Assembly (NCBI RefSeq): GCF_932294415.1
Contig: NC_065536.1
Location: 3,224,001-3,288,000 of the forward strand
Reading direction: 5' to 3'
DNA length: 64,000 nucleotides
Source of the DNA: Quercus robur
Lineage: Eukaryota > Streptophyta > Magnoliopsida > Fagales > Fagaceae
Under the pieces are notes generated by a model. It saw only the letters and a program-made list of their open reading frames with translations, did no database searches and was not told the DNA's origin. A program made the position numbers and the translations under genes. Shown piece after piece: positions 34,735 to 46,335 of the stretch. Position 1 is the stretch's first letter. Each line of letters starts with the position of its first letter.

Positions 34735-35623
34735 CTATGATACATGGACGCGGCAAAATGGTTGCCGCACTCACGTTTGACGCGACCCGACGCCGCTACC
34801 CACACGACGATGCCGCGTTTGAGGTTTTTTTTTTTTTTTTTTTTTTTTTTTACAGATTCGTGTCGACTTGACTTCGACTCACGCCAAACCGAGCCGATTC
34901 GGCCAAAATTGGGTCATATCAGCCGAATCGGAGCGTATCGGTCAGCGGCTGAAACTAACCGAAATCGGCCTTGAATGGGCTTCAATCATGCATTTAACTA
35001 GCAAAAACCTGAAAACTAAGCATTAACTGTCCAAAAACTGAAACCTAAGCCTTACCGTTGAGTTGAAACTTGAAACCCATGACTGAATTCAGAGAGATAG
35101 CCATATTCATCAACACCACAGGAACCCACAACAACACCTATTACTCTGTTGGCCCATGACAAAGTGAGTTGCAATATAAAAAGACTTTGATTACCCCAAA
35201 ATACCCTTTTCTTTGTATTCTATTGGACCCCTTAGTTGCACCCAAAATCATGTGGCTGTTTTGGTCATTTTACCTTGATGTGACACGTTGTGGTTGAGAT
35301 GGGTACAGTGCATGATCTGATATTGTTGATACGTGGCATGATTAGGTGAGATTGTAGGACATTTCTTTTTTGTTTTGTATTTTTTTTTTTTTTTTGTATT
35401 TTCTTTTTTGTTTTGTGTTTCTTACCTTCTTCTTTCTTTGTTTTGTGAATCTAATGTGTTTTTTTAAGAATATTTTAATAGTAAAATATATAGAAAATAT
35501 AAATAAAAATATTTTTAATAATTTTTTAATCGCTGCAACCCTCCGCACCCGCACTCTACTTTTTCAAAAATTGCCAAGTCCCGCACCCGCACCCGAATCC
35601 GAAAACGCACCCGTGCTTCATAG
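34735..35623. mobile_element. Non-autonomous hAT element nested in the MULE
   Basis: An 8-bp duplication gggttaac (34727-34734, 35624-35631) is perfect. The termini CTATGATACATGGACGCG and, inverted, CTATGAAGCACGGGTGCG match the family at 5753-6276. The segment 35440-35620 is the reverse complement of about 5755-5960. The other half has the same gccgattcggcc-type GC-rich motifs and a poly(T) run (34827-34850). No transposase. Confidence 0.9.
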
Positions 35624-35631
35624 GGGTTAAC

Positions 35632-36430
35632 CCAACACATCCAAATCAAAACACACCAAACCTGATACTGGAGAGATAGAACACGATCTAAGCTTTAATC
35701 TTCATATTTTTCACTTCTCCAGGTTCCACCTCCATCTGGCACTGCAACATAGCTCGACCTGAAAGAGAGAGCTCCGACAAAACACTATACAGGTCCCACA
35801 TATGTCAAGAAATGCTAAAATCACAAGGAGAAATGCATATAAATTACTAACAACAAGAATCATAACAATATTCTTCCCCCGTCAATCCATGGTAGCAAAT
35901 TCTATAGCACAGCGGCTCCAAAATTCCAAACCCCTCTCTTTCCCTTTCTAATTACTCCATCCCCATTTCCATAGCCATGTAATTGCTTTTTAAGAAATAG
36001 TTAACAATTAGCAATATTATAGCGGGTCATAAATCTTTATAGATCAAAAAGAAAAAGAAAATCTCCCAACTCTATTTCACAAATCTATCATTCATTGTTT
36101 TGTTTGTTTATATTTTACATTTCCAATCCATTTCTCAAAAATTTGAAACTCACAATTCACAAACCAGGTAGCATAGCTGAAAATTGATAAAAGAATTGCA
36201 AACATGAAACAATTGCACAAGCAATTGAGTGTGAAACACATACAAAACGAAGAGATCCCTATAGCCACGGGGCCAAAGTCCCCATACTCACCCAAATTAA
36301 GCCTTCAAGCACCCAAAATATCTTCGGGTTTGATGTTTTATATGTTTTTGATCTGGGTGTGCCGGGTTGACCCATCGCATAAAATGGATTCTAATCAAAA
36401 TTTATCATATGTAATTTTTTAATATAAAAT
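35632..36430. other. Interior of the second MULE, possibly captured host DNA
   Basis: Less AT-biased than the array. On the minus strand TTTCAG|GTCGAGC (35758) opens a short frame, SSYVAVPDGGGTWRSEKYED, that looks like an exon start. I cannot name the source gene, and the frame soon stops. Confidence 0.35.
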
Positions 36431-36635
36431 ATTAAGCCACATCATTCAAAAAGTGCCACCTTATTTTTCCGTTACACACATGTAGGAAAAAAAACTAACG
36501 AAAGTTAATAGAGAGATCAATAAAACTCATTTTTTAAACTTTAGGGACTAATAGTGCTCATTTTAAATTTTAGGAACCAATAGTACTTAGTAGATAAACT
36601 TTAGGAACTAACAGTGTAGTTTCGCCTTTATTTTT

Positions 36636-37617
36636 TTATCTGCATATGAGCTATTACCCTAAAAGAATAAAATATTATCACAACAAATTGCCACAATATT
36701 TTCACAATTGTTAAGGGATTAATTCTTTATAGACTAAAATAAAATTAAAAAAAAAAATAGCATACTAGAACCAACCACAACTAAAAATAAAGGTATTGTG
36801 AAAAAAAAAAAAAAAAATCCACAACATTTTTCACAGTACTTTCATAACAAATTATAGGTGGTAAATTGTTATTAGTTATAATTTAAACTTAACAATGAAA
36901 ATACTTTTTTGTCTACCAATAACAATTCGTAACAACTTATTACATTATAATTTGTTGTGAAAATGTTGTGAACGTAACATTTCTCTTGTGAAAACTAACT
37001 TCTTCTTTTCTTTTTTCTTTTTTTTGGGAAATATTGCCTATTGAACACACTTTTTATTTTTTTTATTTTTATCTGCATATGAGCTGTTACCCTAAAAGAA
37101 TAAAATATTATCATAATAAATTGCCACAATATTTTTACAATTGTTGAGGTGTTAATTCTTTATAGTGTATATATATATATATAATATTATAACCAACCAC
37201 AATTAAAAATAAATGTATTGTGAAAGAAAAAGTGCAACATCCACAACATTTTTCACCACACTTTCATAACAAATCATAGGTAGTAAATTGCTATTGGTTC
37301 TAATTTAAATTTATCAATGAAATTACTTTTTTGCCTACCAACAACAACTTGTAACAACCTACTATTTTAGGATTTGTTATAAAATATTTTGAATATAGCA
37401 TTTCTCTTGTGAAAATATGAAGATATTTTGTTATCATCATAATATTTTCACAATTACTAAAATGTCAGTATAACAAAATTATAAAGGTAATACGAAAATG
37501 TTGTACCATTATGTTGTGTTTCTAGAAAAAAAAATTTTGGATTTAGTCAACTTTGTTGAACCAAAATTTACTATTTCACATACAATTTTCTTGAGTTGAC
37601 TTTATATATATATATAT
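36636..37617. repeat. Tandem units resumed, with palindromic Mutator-type MITEs
   Basis: The unit gcatatgagctattaccctaaaagaataaaatatt recurs at 36642 and 37074. Each unit carries a palindromic MITE of about 180 bp (36805-36985 and 37227-37406) flanked by ttgtgaaaa or ttgtgaaag, a 9-bp duplication. As the MITE is at the same place in each unit, it was there before the units multiplied. Confidence 0.65.
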
Positions 37618-38374
37618 TGTAGGGACACGATTCTCAAACGGCCCAACAATGATGTTGGGCTCGCGCGTGATGGATCCCTTACAATAAAATTTGTAGAGAG
37701 TGGGCTTGAAAGGCTAGCGTTGGGTCACAGCGCGTTGGTTCAGGCCGGACGTTAGGTGAACCAAGACAAGAAAAGGCTTTGGTCTGGATATTCAGGCCTT
37801 ACATCCTTGTAACTTTGAGGGATTTGGCTCCTCGGATCCTGTCCGAGGAGCACTAATGTTTTCTCCGGTTACTCGACGGCGGGTTTTTCGTGGTGATGCA
37901 CCTATATTAACCGGGCATTCTCCTTCCTGAAGTTTTTCTCCGGAAGTGAGATGGGAGGGAGCCCCTTACTTCGTTGCCTAACGTTTTCTTTTATACTAGC
38001 CTGCGTTCGTTGTCCCTCGTCCACGTGTAGGGTCGACCTTTCCGGGATAGATATCTGTCCCATCAGTCTAATCCCGAAATTGTTGGAGATGATCAATAAA
38101 GCCTAAGAATCCGGCTCTGTTAGGTGCAGTGTCATATCAGTGAAGGGTATTAAGGACAACTGCCCCAAGATATTTTCTGATCTCTCAAGTTAGCTTGTAT
38201 TCCACTTTCGTCAAAGGGATCTTGGGCCTGCCGAGGACTAAGCTGTCCTCGGCTGTATCTTCGTGCCACTTTGGGCTTACTATTTTTGAGCCTGGGCCCT
38301 GGCCTCCTTCAGTTTGGGGCCTGCGGATTCCCTATAAGCGAGCGGGCCGAGCCCACAAACTATTGTGCCCCACA
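37618..38374 (-). repeat. 3' LTR of the young element
   Basis: 757-bp direct copy of 42006-42762. On the minus strand it starts TGTGGGGCACAATAG and ends GTGTCCCTACA. Confidence 0.92.
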
Positions 38375-38794
38375 TTAGCCCCTCAAAACCCGGCTGTCCA
38401 ACGTCTTGGTTGGGAAGGTGGGTTTTGGTAATGTCAAGCCTTTATTGCGGTTCATTCAATTCAGCCCTTGATCAACGTTTGCGACTCTTCACTTCCCCGA
38501 GGAATGCGTCGGTCTACAAGACGTTTTCCTCAATTTGCGTACGTTGCCATTATGCCGTCTGGTTATCCGCAGCGTGTCTTTAATATTTTCCCATTTACGA
38601 GACCTCCCGGATCTAACGGTTACTGATGGCATGGGGGAACGAAACGGTGCATTCTTCTCTGCAGATTTCCCTGGGGATCTGAACGCGGTATATATCCTTT
38701 TCTTCGTCCCCTATATAAAGAAAGAAGACAGAAGGTGATTTTCCCATATCTGAATCTCTCAGGCCCTTCTCAGAGTTTACTTCTTCAGTCTGGT

Positions 38795-40073
38795 TATTCC
38801 CTATTCGATAATATATCCCCCATAGTAATCAGCCATGAACAAACCCTTCCTTTCCCAGAAACGCCATGTCCTAACAAAACTTGAGATGGCTCGGTCGGGG
38901 CAAGGATGGCGGAGACTCAAGATTTGCCTCCCCATTCTTTTAGCCAAAATCCGAAGCAGGGACTCGTCACACCCCATTTCCGGTGTGACAGAGTCGAAAA
39001 CCTCCCTTGTCATCTCCATCCGCTCTCTCATGAGCATACCTAATATGGCTCCAGTGTGCTAAGAGTTAGGATTGAGGCAGGGACTAAATGCCCCGGCTTC
39101 TTTCTCTCTTCGTTCACTGGCGCCATCCTTTACTTTTCTTTCTTCTTCTTTCCACCACCAGTTCCATCCTGGTGTTTTTCTTTTTCCCTCTTTTGCTCCT
39201 TTCTATTTTCTTCATCTCTTCCCTCTTCTTCTCCTCCTTCTTGCTCATGTCCTCCATCTTCTTTTTCCTTTGCACTCCTCAGCGACAAGAGCTTGCTGAA
39301 GTGCTTCCATGTGTTCCAATTCTTCTTCCTTCTCCTTCATCTTTTCTATATAAGGTTCTTCTCCTGATATGAGCAGTACTGAGGCAGAGATTTTAGAGAG
39401 ACTTTGAAGACGAGTTTAAAGGACATCTGAAGGTTTACTTATCTGTATTACGGATGTTATTACTGCTTCGGCAGTTCTCTTTTTGTATAGGCTTGCCTAA
39501 GCCCTTCCTTGTACGTTGTAATAATTTTTCATATTAATAAAAGTTATTGTTATTCTATTTCGTATGTTCTGTTTATTTGTTTTAATAAATTTGCAAGTTC
39601 TGCTCGGCACAGTAGTATAGCATTTGAACCAATGACAACTAAGGCCAAAATACTCGTTAATAAAAAAGACGCCATAATAACTTTAACAAAATTATTATTC
39701 GACATAACAATCCGACCAGTGAGGAATGAGACTTACCTTAAAATTAGTCGAGATGGGGACTAAACGTTCGATAAGGTGTAAGAAGTAGTTATCCGAGGAC
39801 ATGTCACCTTCCCAATGAATAATTTCCTTAGGCTAACGATCATCAGTTTGTTTTGCCGTCTTCTTAACACACTGGCCTTAACTTTTTCCTGTATTTGAGT
39901 CGAGAAACTTCTCCATCCAAACAGTTGATTTCCCAAAAGACCTGAGTCCGAGGACTTCGCAAAGCCTAGGTTATGTTTAGGGCTTATACTTTTTCTTTTA
40001 GGTGCTGGGTTTCCCCATAGGCTTGAGTCCGAGGACCATGCAAGTCCTAGGTTCTGTCCAAGACTTATAAGAT

Positions 40074-40127
<54 letters not shown>

Positions 40128-41050
40128 CCTGGTTTCCTTCTAGGCTTGAGTCCGAGGACCATGCAAGTCCTAGGTTCTGTCCAAGACTTATAAGATATCT
40201 TTTTTGTACTTGGTTTCCCCATAGGCTTGAGTTCGAGGACCATGCAAGTCCTAGGTTCTGTCCAAGACCTATAAGATATCTTTTTTGTACTTGGTTTCCC
40301 CATAGGCTTTGGTCCGAGGACGATACAAGTCCTAGGTTCTGTCCAAGACTCTTTGAGTTCTGATTCTCCCTTTCTTCAGATATATCACGAGGCGCCGAGC
40401 AGGAGGTTGCCCTCGGCAGCGGCTATTCCTCGGCGCGGGCCATAGTCCCTGGGCCCTTATGCAGAACGGGTCTGGGCCACGAATTCATTTAGCCCAGGAA
40501 TTAAGAGATATTTCTGCAACCTCTGGCCACGCGGTACTCTCTGACGTCACAATGATCGAGGTGCGCCTTTACGAGGCTTCTTTGATCTTGGGGTTGCAGT
40601 TGACGTTGGAAGCTGAGCCAGAACCCTTTTGTCCGTAGCGTTCCTTGGGACGCCGCGTGAGTGGACCGCCATCACCTTGTCTTTTCAAATAAATAGGAGG
40701 GAGAGAGAGTTGCTTTATATACGCACCAGTCCTTCAGTTTTCTTCCATATCATAACTCCCACATCCGGAGCTCTCCTCCCTTAGCATAACATGTCTAAGG
40801 CAAGGATTGGGAAGAAAGAACTCTCCCCGCCGCAGAAGCACCGTGTCCTCATGAGACTCAAAGTAGTAAGGTACGGGCACAGGAAACATAAGTTCAGGAG
40901 AACACTCCATTTCGACCGAGAGGGAAGGGGATCTCTCCCTCTTTTAGTCAAAATCCGAAGCAGATTCTGTCCATGCCAGAATTTTGGTGTGGCAGAAGAA
41001 AGAATTTCCGCCATCAGCGCCTCTGCTTTGCGGCCGGCGTATATTTAGAG
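38795..41050. repeat. Pair of diverged internal segments in the young element
   Basis: About 38830-39010 and 40790-41010 are related: both contain cgccatgtcct / caccgtgtcct, then ttttagccaaaatccgaagcag / ttttagtcaaaatccgaagc, then ccggtgtgacagag / ttggtgtggcagaag. Each is preceded by a TATA-type stretch (ctatataaag; tttatatacgc). They may be two old copies of a leader or LTR-like module. No protein was recognised. Confidence 0.55.
39930..40350 (-). repeat. About 82-bp tandem array in the young element
   Basis: Units contain ggtttccccataggcttgag, tccgaggaccatgcaag, tcctaggttctgtccaag and acttataagatatc. Starts at about 40143, 40225 and 40307 give an 82-bp period; earlier units are spaced by a poly(T) expansion (40079-40122). 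Reverse-complemented, the unit aligns with the 81-bp unit of the Tat-like element (cagaacctaggactt / cagaacctaagtcct; gtcctcggac / ctcctcggacc; ggggaaac / gggggaaat). Confidence 0.8.
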
Positions 41051-41985
41051 AAAGCCCCTCAACTTCCAACTCCCTGCACCTTTCCTTCAGCGGTGTCAGG
41101 CTCAAGTTGGGTCTCTTTTGCTGTTTGAGTTGTGGGCATGCGAAAGCATTGAGGAAGAACAAGGTCTTGGAGCTGTAGCCAACCTCTCCTCTGATCTACT
41201 TCCTCAGCTTTATTTTATTCTCTTGTATCTTCCTTTCTCTTTGGCTATGTAGTAAACTCCAGTAGCCAACCTATCGTCTGTACTGCTCCTCGGCTTTATT
41301 TTATTTTTTGTAACTTCCTACTCAATCATGTAGTGAGCTTTGATATAAGCTGATTCCAGCTTTTCGTTGTACGCTGTACTATTTCTTTGTTCTAGTAAAA
41401 ATAGAAATTTATGCACATGTTTTGAGTACTGATCTTTTGGCAACATTATTTTGTGAATGGATGTGCTCTATGCGTGTGTTTCTTCAAGAAAATTTAGAGC
41501 AAAATAGCTTGGAACATAATCCAACTAACTCTAATTTACCAAATATTATTAGGCATTATATCGATAATTCATAGTAAATCAAACTTAGGAAACTAACCGG
41601 GGCAATAGTTGAATATTCTGTGATAAGCGCGTGAATACCGTCCAAGGCTGATAATCTCTAAATAATCCATCCGAGCAATCGACTGGGAAGTAGAGAACTC
41701 CGATGGTGCTTGTGTACTTGGTTTCCCCATAGTCATCTCTTTTTAAGTAGTCTTTTCTCTATAGTCATTTATTTTTCGGAGGTTAGCCCCTGGGCCAGGG
41801 AGGGGAGAGTTGGCTTGAGGCTGGAAGCCCCTAGAGCTGCCCGCGCCGTTAGCGGTGCAAGGCGTAGCCCCTAGCAGAAGTTTATGGCGGAGCGACAACT
41901 GCGCGTCGCCGGAGATGGGAAAAACTCGTGAATCTCTGCTTGCTAGAGAGCTGACTCATGCGCCACCCGTGCCAACACGTAAGCC

Positions 41986-42005
41986 TTCCCACAGACGGCG
42001 CCAAT
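41986..42005 (-). other. Primer binding site of the young element
   Basis: Read on the minus strand, ATTGGCGCCGTCTGTGGGAA directly follows the 5' LTR end CCCTACA. It sets the element's orientation and matches the PBS at 12507-12526 at 18 of 20 positions. Confidence 0.8.
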
Positions 42006-42762
42006 TGTAGGGACACGATTCTCAAACGGCCCAACAATGATGTTGGGCTCGCGCGTGATGGATCCCTTACAATAAAATTTGTAGAGAGTGGGCTTGAAAG
42101 GCTAGCGTTGGGTCACAGCGCGTTGGTTCAGGCCGGACGTTAGGTGAACCAAGACAAGAAAAGGCTTTGGTCTGGATATTCAGGCCTTACATCCTTGTAA
42201 CTTTGAGGGATTTGGCTCCTCGGATCCTGTCCGAGGAGCACTAATGTTTTCTCCGGTTACTCGACGGCGGGTTTTTCGTGGTGATGCACCTATATTAACT
42301 GGGCATTCTCCTTCCTGAAGTTTTTCTCCGGAAGTGAGATGGGAGGGAGCCCCTTACTTCGTTGCCTAACGTTTTCTTTTATACTAGCCTGCGTTCGTTG
42401 TCCCTCGTCCACGTGTAGGGTCGACCTTTCCGGGACAGATATCTGTCCCATCAGTCTAATCCCGAAATTGTTGGAGATGATCAATAAAGCCTAAGAATCC
42501 GGCTCTGTTAGGTGCAGTGTCATATCAGTGAAGGGTATTAAGGACAACTGCCCCAAGATATTTTCTGATCTCTCAAGTTAGCTTGTATTCCACTTTCGTC
42601 AAAGGGATCTTGGGCCTGCCGAGGACTAAGCTGTCCTCGGCTGTATCTTCGGGCCACTTTGGGCTTACTATTTTTGAGCCTGGGCCCTGGCCTCCTTCAG
42701 TTTGGGGCCTGGGGATTCCCTATAAGCGAGCGGGCCGAGCCCACAAACTATTGTGCCCCACA
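42006..42762 (-). repeat. 5' LTR of the young element
   Basis: Differences from the 3' LTR seen by eye: aactgggc/aaccgggc, gggacaga/gggataga, tcgggcc/tcgtgcc, ctgggga/ctgcgga. It is followed by tatat of the TA run into which the element inserted. Confidence 0.92.
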
Positions 42763-42879
42763 TATATATATATATATATATATATCTATATATTTGTATT
42801 TTTATATTTACGCACCATTTTAAGTAAAAATACATAGCATTATACACCAAAAAAAAAAATAATAATAATAACTTAGGAT

Positions 42880-43811
42880 AAAAACACTTTTCATTCTTTA
42901 TGTTTGAGGTAGTTCACAATTCCTCTTTAAACTTTAAAATCAAGCAATTTTCCCCTTAATATTTTGGAAAAAAGCAAATATGTCATATTATTATTCTCTT
43001 AGTTAAATCCTAATCAAAACTTATGATTATTAAAATATTACATTGTGTAATGTCTAAAATACTCCCACTAAAATTTAACATTCCAAAAATTTCTTCATGT
43101 ATTTTGAGTTTTAGATGGTAGTAATGCTTAGAAAGTTGGAATGGTGATATAAGGTGTTTTATTTATTACCTAAAGAACATTGATTTTCTAGGTTTAAATC
43201 TTCGAAAGTTATAATTTATCTAATGGGAAATTTGATGATATATGCCTTTTGTTATTATTTTTTTTTTCTTGCCTAAAATGGGTGTTCATTAAAAACCAAG
43301 TAAGCTAAATATTGCACCTAGACTCACGTAAACTGATAAAGAAGAAAGTATGAATGAAAAAATTTTCATTGTGTATTGTTGAAAGTATTTGATAAAAAAA
43401 ACTTCAATTATAACATATGACATCATTCATTACGAAAATTTAAATATTGTGACAATGTCTTAGCTAAGGCACTGTCACAATATTTAAATTCTCCCAATAT
43501 TTAAATTGTCAAAATAAGCAATTGGAAGATGATGATATTCATTATTATTCTTAGAAATTTTTAGTGAGTGGATATTGCATTTAGAAAATAAATACTAAGA
43601 AACTATTATAGTAAAATAGATATTCATATGTTAAATAGATTAGCTACCATAACTTTGTGTGTGACTAAATATTAAAATTATTATACAAATAAGATTAACT
43701 TTGTATGACATACATTTTTTATGTATATAATTTCATTCTTCAAATAGAAATTTTATTTCAATTTTCTCACTCAAGAGTTAGCACGTGCCTTGCATGTGCC
43801 ACCCTACCTAG
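42880..43811 (+). mobile_element. Helitron-like 3' segment with good terminus
   Basis: The end has a hairpin gcacgtgc-ctt-gcatgtgc (43781-43799, 8-bp stem with one G:T pair), then caccctac, then CTAG at 43808-43811 before a T. This is a canonical Helitron 3' structure. The 900 bp before it align, with divergence, to 32930-33652. The young LTR element (37618-42762) sits inside its upstream part. No Rep/helicase gene is present. Confidence 0.65.
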
Positions 43812-45390
43812 TTAGGAAAAAATGAGTAGAAATGCATTCACTAAACTTATTTAATTATGTAGCACTTTTTTGGAACTTTAGTCCAAGTGAAACTTAATTT
43901 CACTAAACTAGAGTATCAAGCAGTATGGACAAGGGTGGCTCTACGTATTACTTTCTTTACATATATATCTTTTAATCTAATAGTTATATGAAAAACAGGT
44001 CTTTTTATCAGATAACTACACACTCGAGCTCGAGGTTTTAATTTTTTCACAGTAGTACCCCTTCACGACTTCCACTTTGCTAATGATTAAACTTGCTTTG
44101 TTTAAACCGACATAGAGTTCAGGGTGGTCACAGGACCACCCTAACCTGGGAAAAAAATTATTATGTATAAATTTTAAAAATTTATGATTTTTTTTTTAAT
44201 CTTTAAAAAGACTTTATGACCACCCTAAATTTTTTTTAGGTCCAACATTATTAAGTTTTAAACAAAATTTGGCAACAAGCTTGATCGTAGACTAAGGCTA
44301 CAACTCTATTCAATATTTTTTAATTGAATGAGAATTTTAATAAATCCACAATTTAATTACATTTTCTTCTTAAATTCTCCATACTTGCAAAATTTCAAGA
44401 AGATAAAATATCAATAGCTATATCATCAATTAAATATTTAAATTTTGAGTTTTGTAGTCTAAAATTATACTAAAAAATAATTTTATGAATCAAATGGTAA
44501 AAACATCCAATTGGCATGAAATTTTGACGTGTTTTAAGAACATAGAGAGTATGCAATTCATCGATTAAATTTTCAAAATATGTAACATTGTTAATTCATT
44601 TAGTGAGAGTGACTACAACTAAGTTTGTAGCCAAATTTTGTTCTTAAACTTTGGTTCCCTTAACAATATATTAGGTCCTTACAAATAAAAAGAAAAAGTC
44701 CAAGAAATTTTTTATTTAACTAAACTTTTGAAGAGATGTAACTTGCAACATTGATAATAAGACTACCATGTAACAATTTCAAAATAAAAAAATTTGTAGA
44801 AGGAAATTGTAAGATTTTATGTATTTGCATCTGTGTGTGTGTGTGTGTGTGTTTTTGGTCAATATGTGAAGTTCTCTTTTTATTAGATTTTGTATAATTT
44901 AAGTTTTTTAATAACCACCCTCAAAAAAAATTTTGGATCCACCATTGATTATGGAACTCAAGTTCCAAAAAAGTGCTAAATAACTAAATAAGTTTGGCCC
45001 AAAAATTATATTATTTGGCAAAAAAAAAAAAAAAAAGAGAAAAGAAGAAGAAGAAGATAGAGAGAGCCTCCAGCTGTCTTCTTTTCTCTTTTTATTTATT
45101 ATTATTTTTTCTTTGAAAAATGAAATATAACTATTATAAAATACCAATCAAGAAAAAAAGATCGATGTTTAAGAATTTTTTAAATAATATAATCAAATTA
45201 AATATATAAAATAGAAGTTATTTCCCTAAAATATAAGTACTCTAGGAAATTTTTTAATAAAATCTTGTATCCACATCCACTTTGCAAAAAATCATACTCA
45301 GCTTTAAACTAACTATTTGTTTCAAAGTTCTAATAATTCTTAATAAATTTTCTTTAAATCAACCGTTGATACAACAAAGCTTAAGCTTCC

Positions 45391-45430
<40 letters not shown>

Positions 45431-45436
45431 TGTTTT
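43812..45436. other. AT-rich intergenic stretch
   Basis: No gene was supported. Local features: gtggtcacaggaccaccc (44127-44144, partial palindrome), a (GT)n run at 44834-44851 and a TA run at 45397-45426. Confidence 0.5.
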
Positions 45437-46057
45437 AAGATAAGTGTTACATCACCACCGCACACCTTGGTGCATTGGTCACTCCACAAGTATAAATGCT
45501 TGTGGGCAGTGGCGGAGCCAGAATTTTAGCTCAGAGGGGGCAAAATTAAAAGATATTATTTAAAGTGAAATTGATCTAAAAAATATTAATCGATAATAAT
45601 AACAAAATAAATAAACAATTGTAAGAAAATAAATATATTTCATATTATTAAAATAAATTTAAAAAAATAATTAATTCATACTACAAGATTTACAACAAAA
45701 TGTTTACAAACTGATGTGGTAAAAATGTTATTAGTATTACTTAAACAATATATAATGAATAAATGTTTGAAATTATTTTTTGTAGTTGGTGACATATCAA
45801 TTCGTAAGATATAAGTAGTAAAATTTGTAGTATCTCTAACATCAATCGACAATAAAATATTATAAAGAGTATCATTAATAGTGAAAATGGTGAAAAAAAT
45901 AATAGAAAGGAAAAAAATTGTAAAACAGGTGTCAAACTTGGGCCAAGACAAAAGCTACCTACAAGAACAGTAAAATAGGTGACAAGGTGGTAGATTTGAT
46001 GTTTGAGAAAACTTTTTTTTTGTGTCAGAGGCTACTTTGTTTCAACCAAGTGGGAGT

Positions 46058-46102
<45 letters not shown>

Positions 46103-46335
46103 CTATGCGTGGAACTCCTTAAGAATTAAGGTTACATGTACATGAAAATTTTAGGAGTCAGGGGGGACAGGTGCCCCCCCTCTGCCTCCACCCCTACTTG
46201 TGGGGTGTGGAGGGCAAGGGCTGGGGTTCAAGTCGTTAGGAGGGAGCTTCACATATATATACACTTAGATTAGGCTAGAGTAGAAATTCTATCTTGTATA
46301 TATATTAAAAAAAAAAAAAAGATAAGTGTTACATC
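45437..46335 (+). mobile_element. SINE split by a hAT element
   Basis: Target duplication aagataagtgttacatc at 45437-45453 and 46319-46335. Body 45454-45506 plus 46205-46318, about 175 bp. It has an A-box-like tggtgcattggt and a B-box-like gggttcaagtcg, ending in a poly(A) tail (46307-46320). The hAT insertion 45507-46196 splits it, so the SINE came first. It landed in a Mutator-type palindromic MITE that continues at 46321-46535. Confidence 0.75.
45507..46196. mobile_element. Non-autonomous hAT element inside the SINE
   Basis: 8-bp duplication cttgtggg (45499-45506, 46197-46204) is perfect. The termini CAGTGGCGGAGCCAG and, inverted, TAGGGGTGGAGGCAG are imperfect TIRs. AT-rich interior with a poly(T) tract (46060-46102). 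A second, damaged copy of this end type (ggggcggagctacg) is at about 58747. Confidence 0.85.

Larger units (their letters stand above)
34477..36626. mobile_element. Second MULE with nested hAT element
   Basis: Inverted termini GGTAAAACTACATTGTTAG and GGCGAAACTACACTGTTAG extend about 200 bp (34477-34680, 36430-36626). The 9-bp duplication tttattttt (34468-34476, 36627-36635) is perfect, though low in complexity. No transposase. The interior is host-like unknown DNA (35632-36430) plus the hAT insertion 34735-35623. The 'agtccctaa' repeats in the TIR recall the Pack-MULE at 2053, so both may belong to one family. Confidence 0.8.
37618..42762 (-). mobile_element. Young non-autonomous Tat-related LTR element (LARD-like)
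   Basis: LTRs of 757 bp (37618-38374, 42006-42762) differ at only four positions by eye. TG...CA ends; flanks tatat on both sides, in a TA run. On the minus strand the 5' LTR is at 42762-42006, followed by the PBS ATTGGCGCCGTCTGTGGGAA (42005-41986). The PPT ttttgaggggctaa adjoins the other LTR. The 3.6-kb interior has no gag or pol but has a tandem array (39930-40350) related to that of the Tat-like element. It must have been mobilised by proteins from elsewhere. Confidence 0.9.

Noticed and set aside
40121..40303. Frame with repeated SWTEPRTCMVL motif
   Set aside because: Translation of the 82-bp tandem unit in the non-autonomous LTR element; no start or stop context of a gene.
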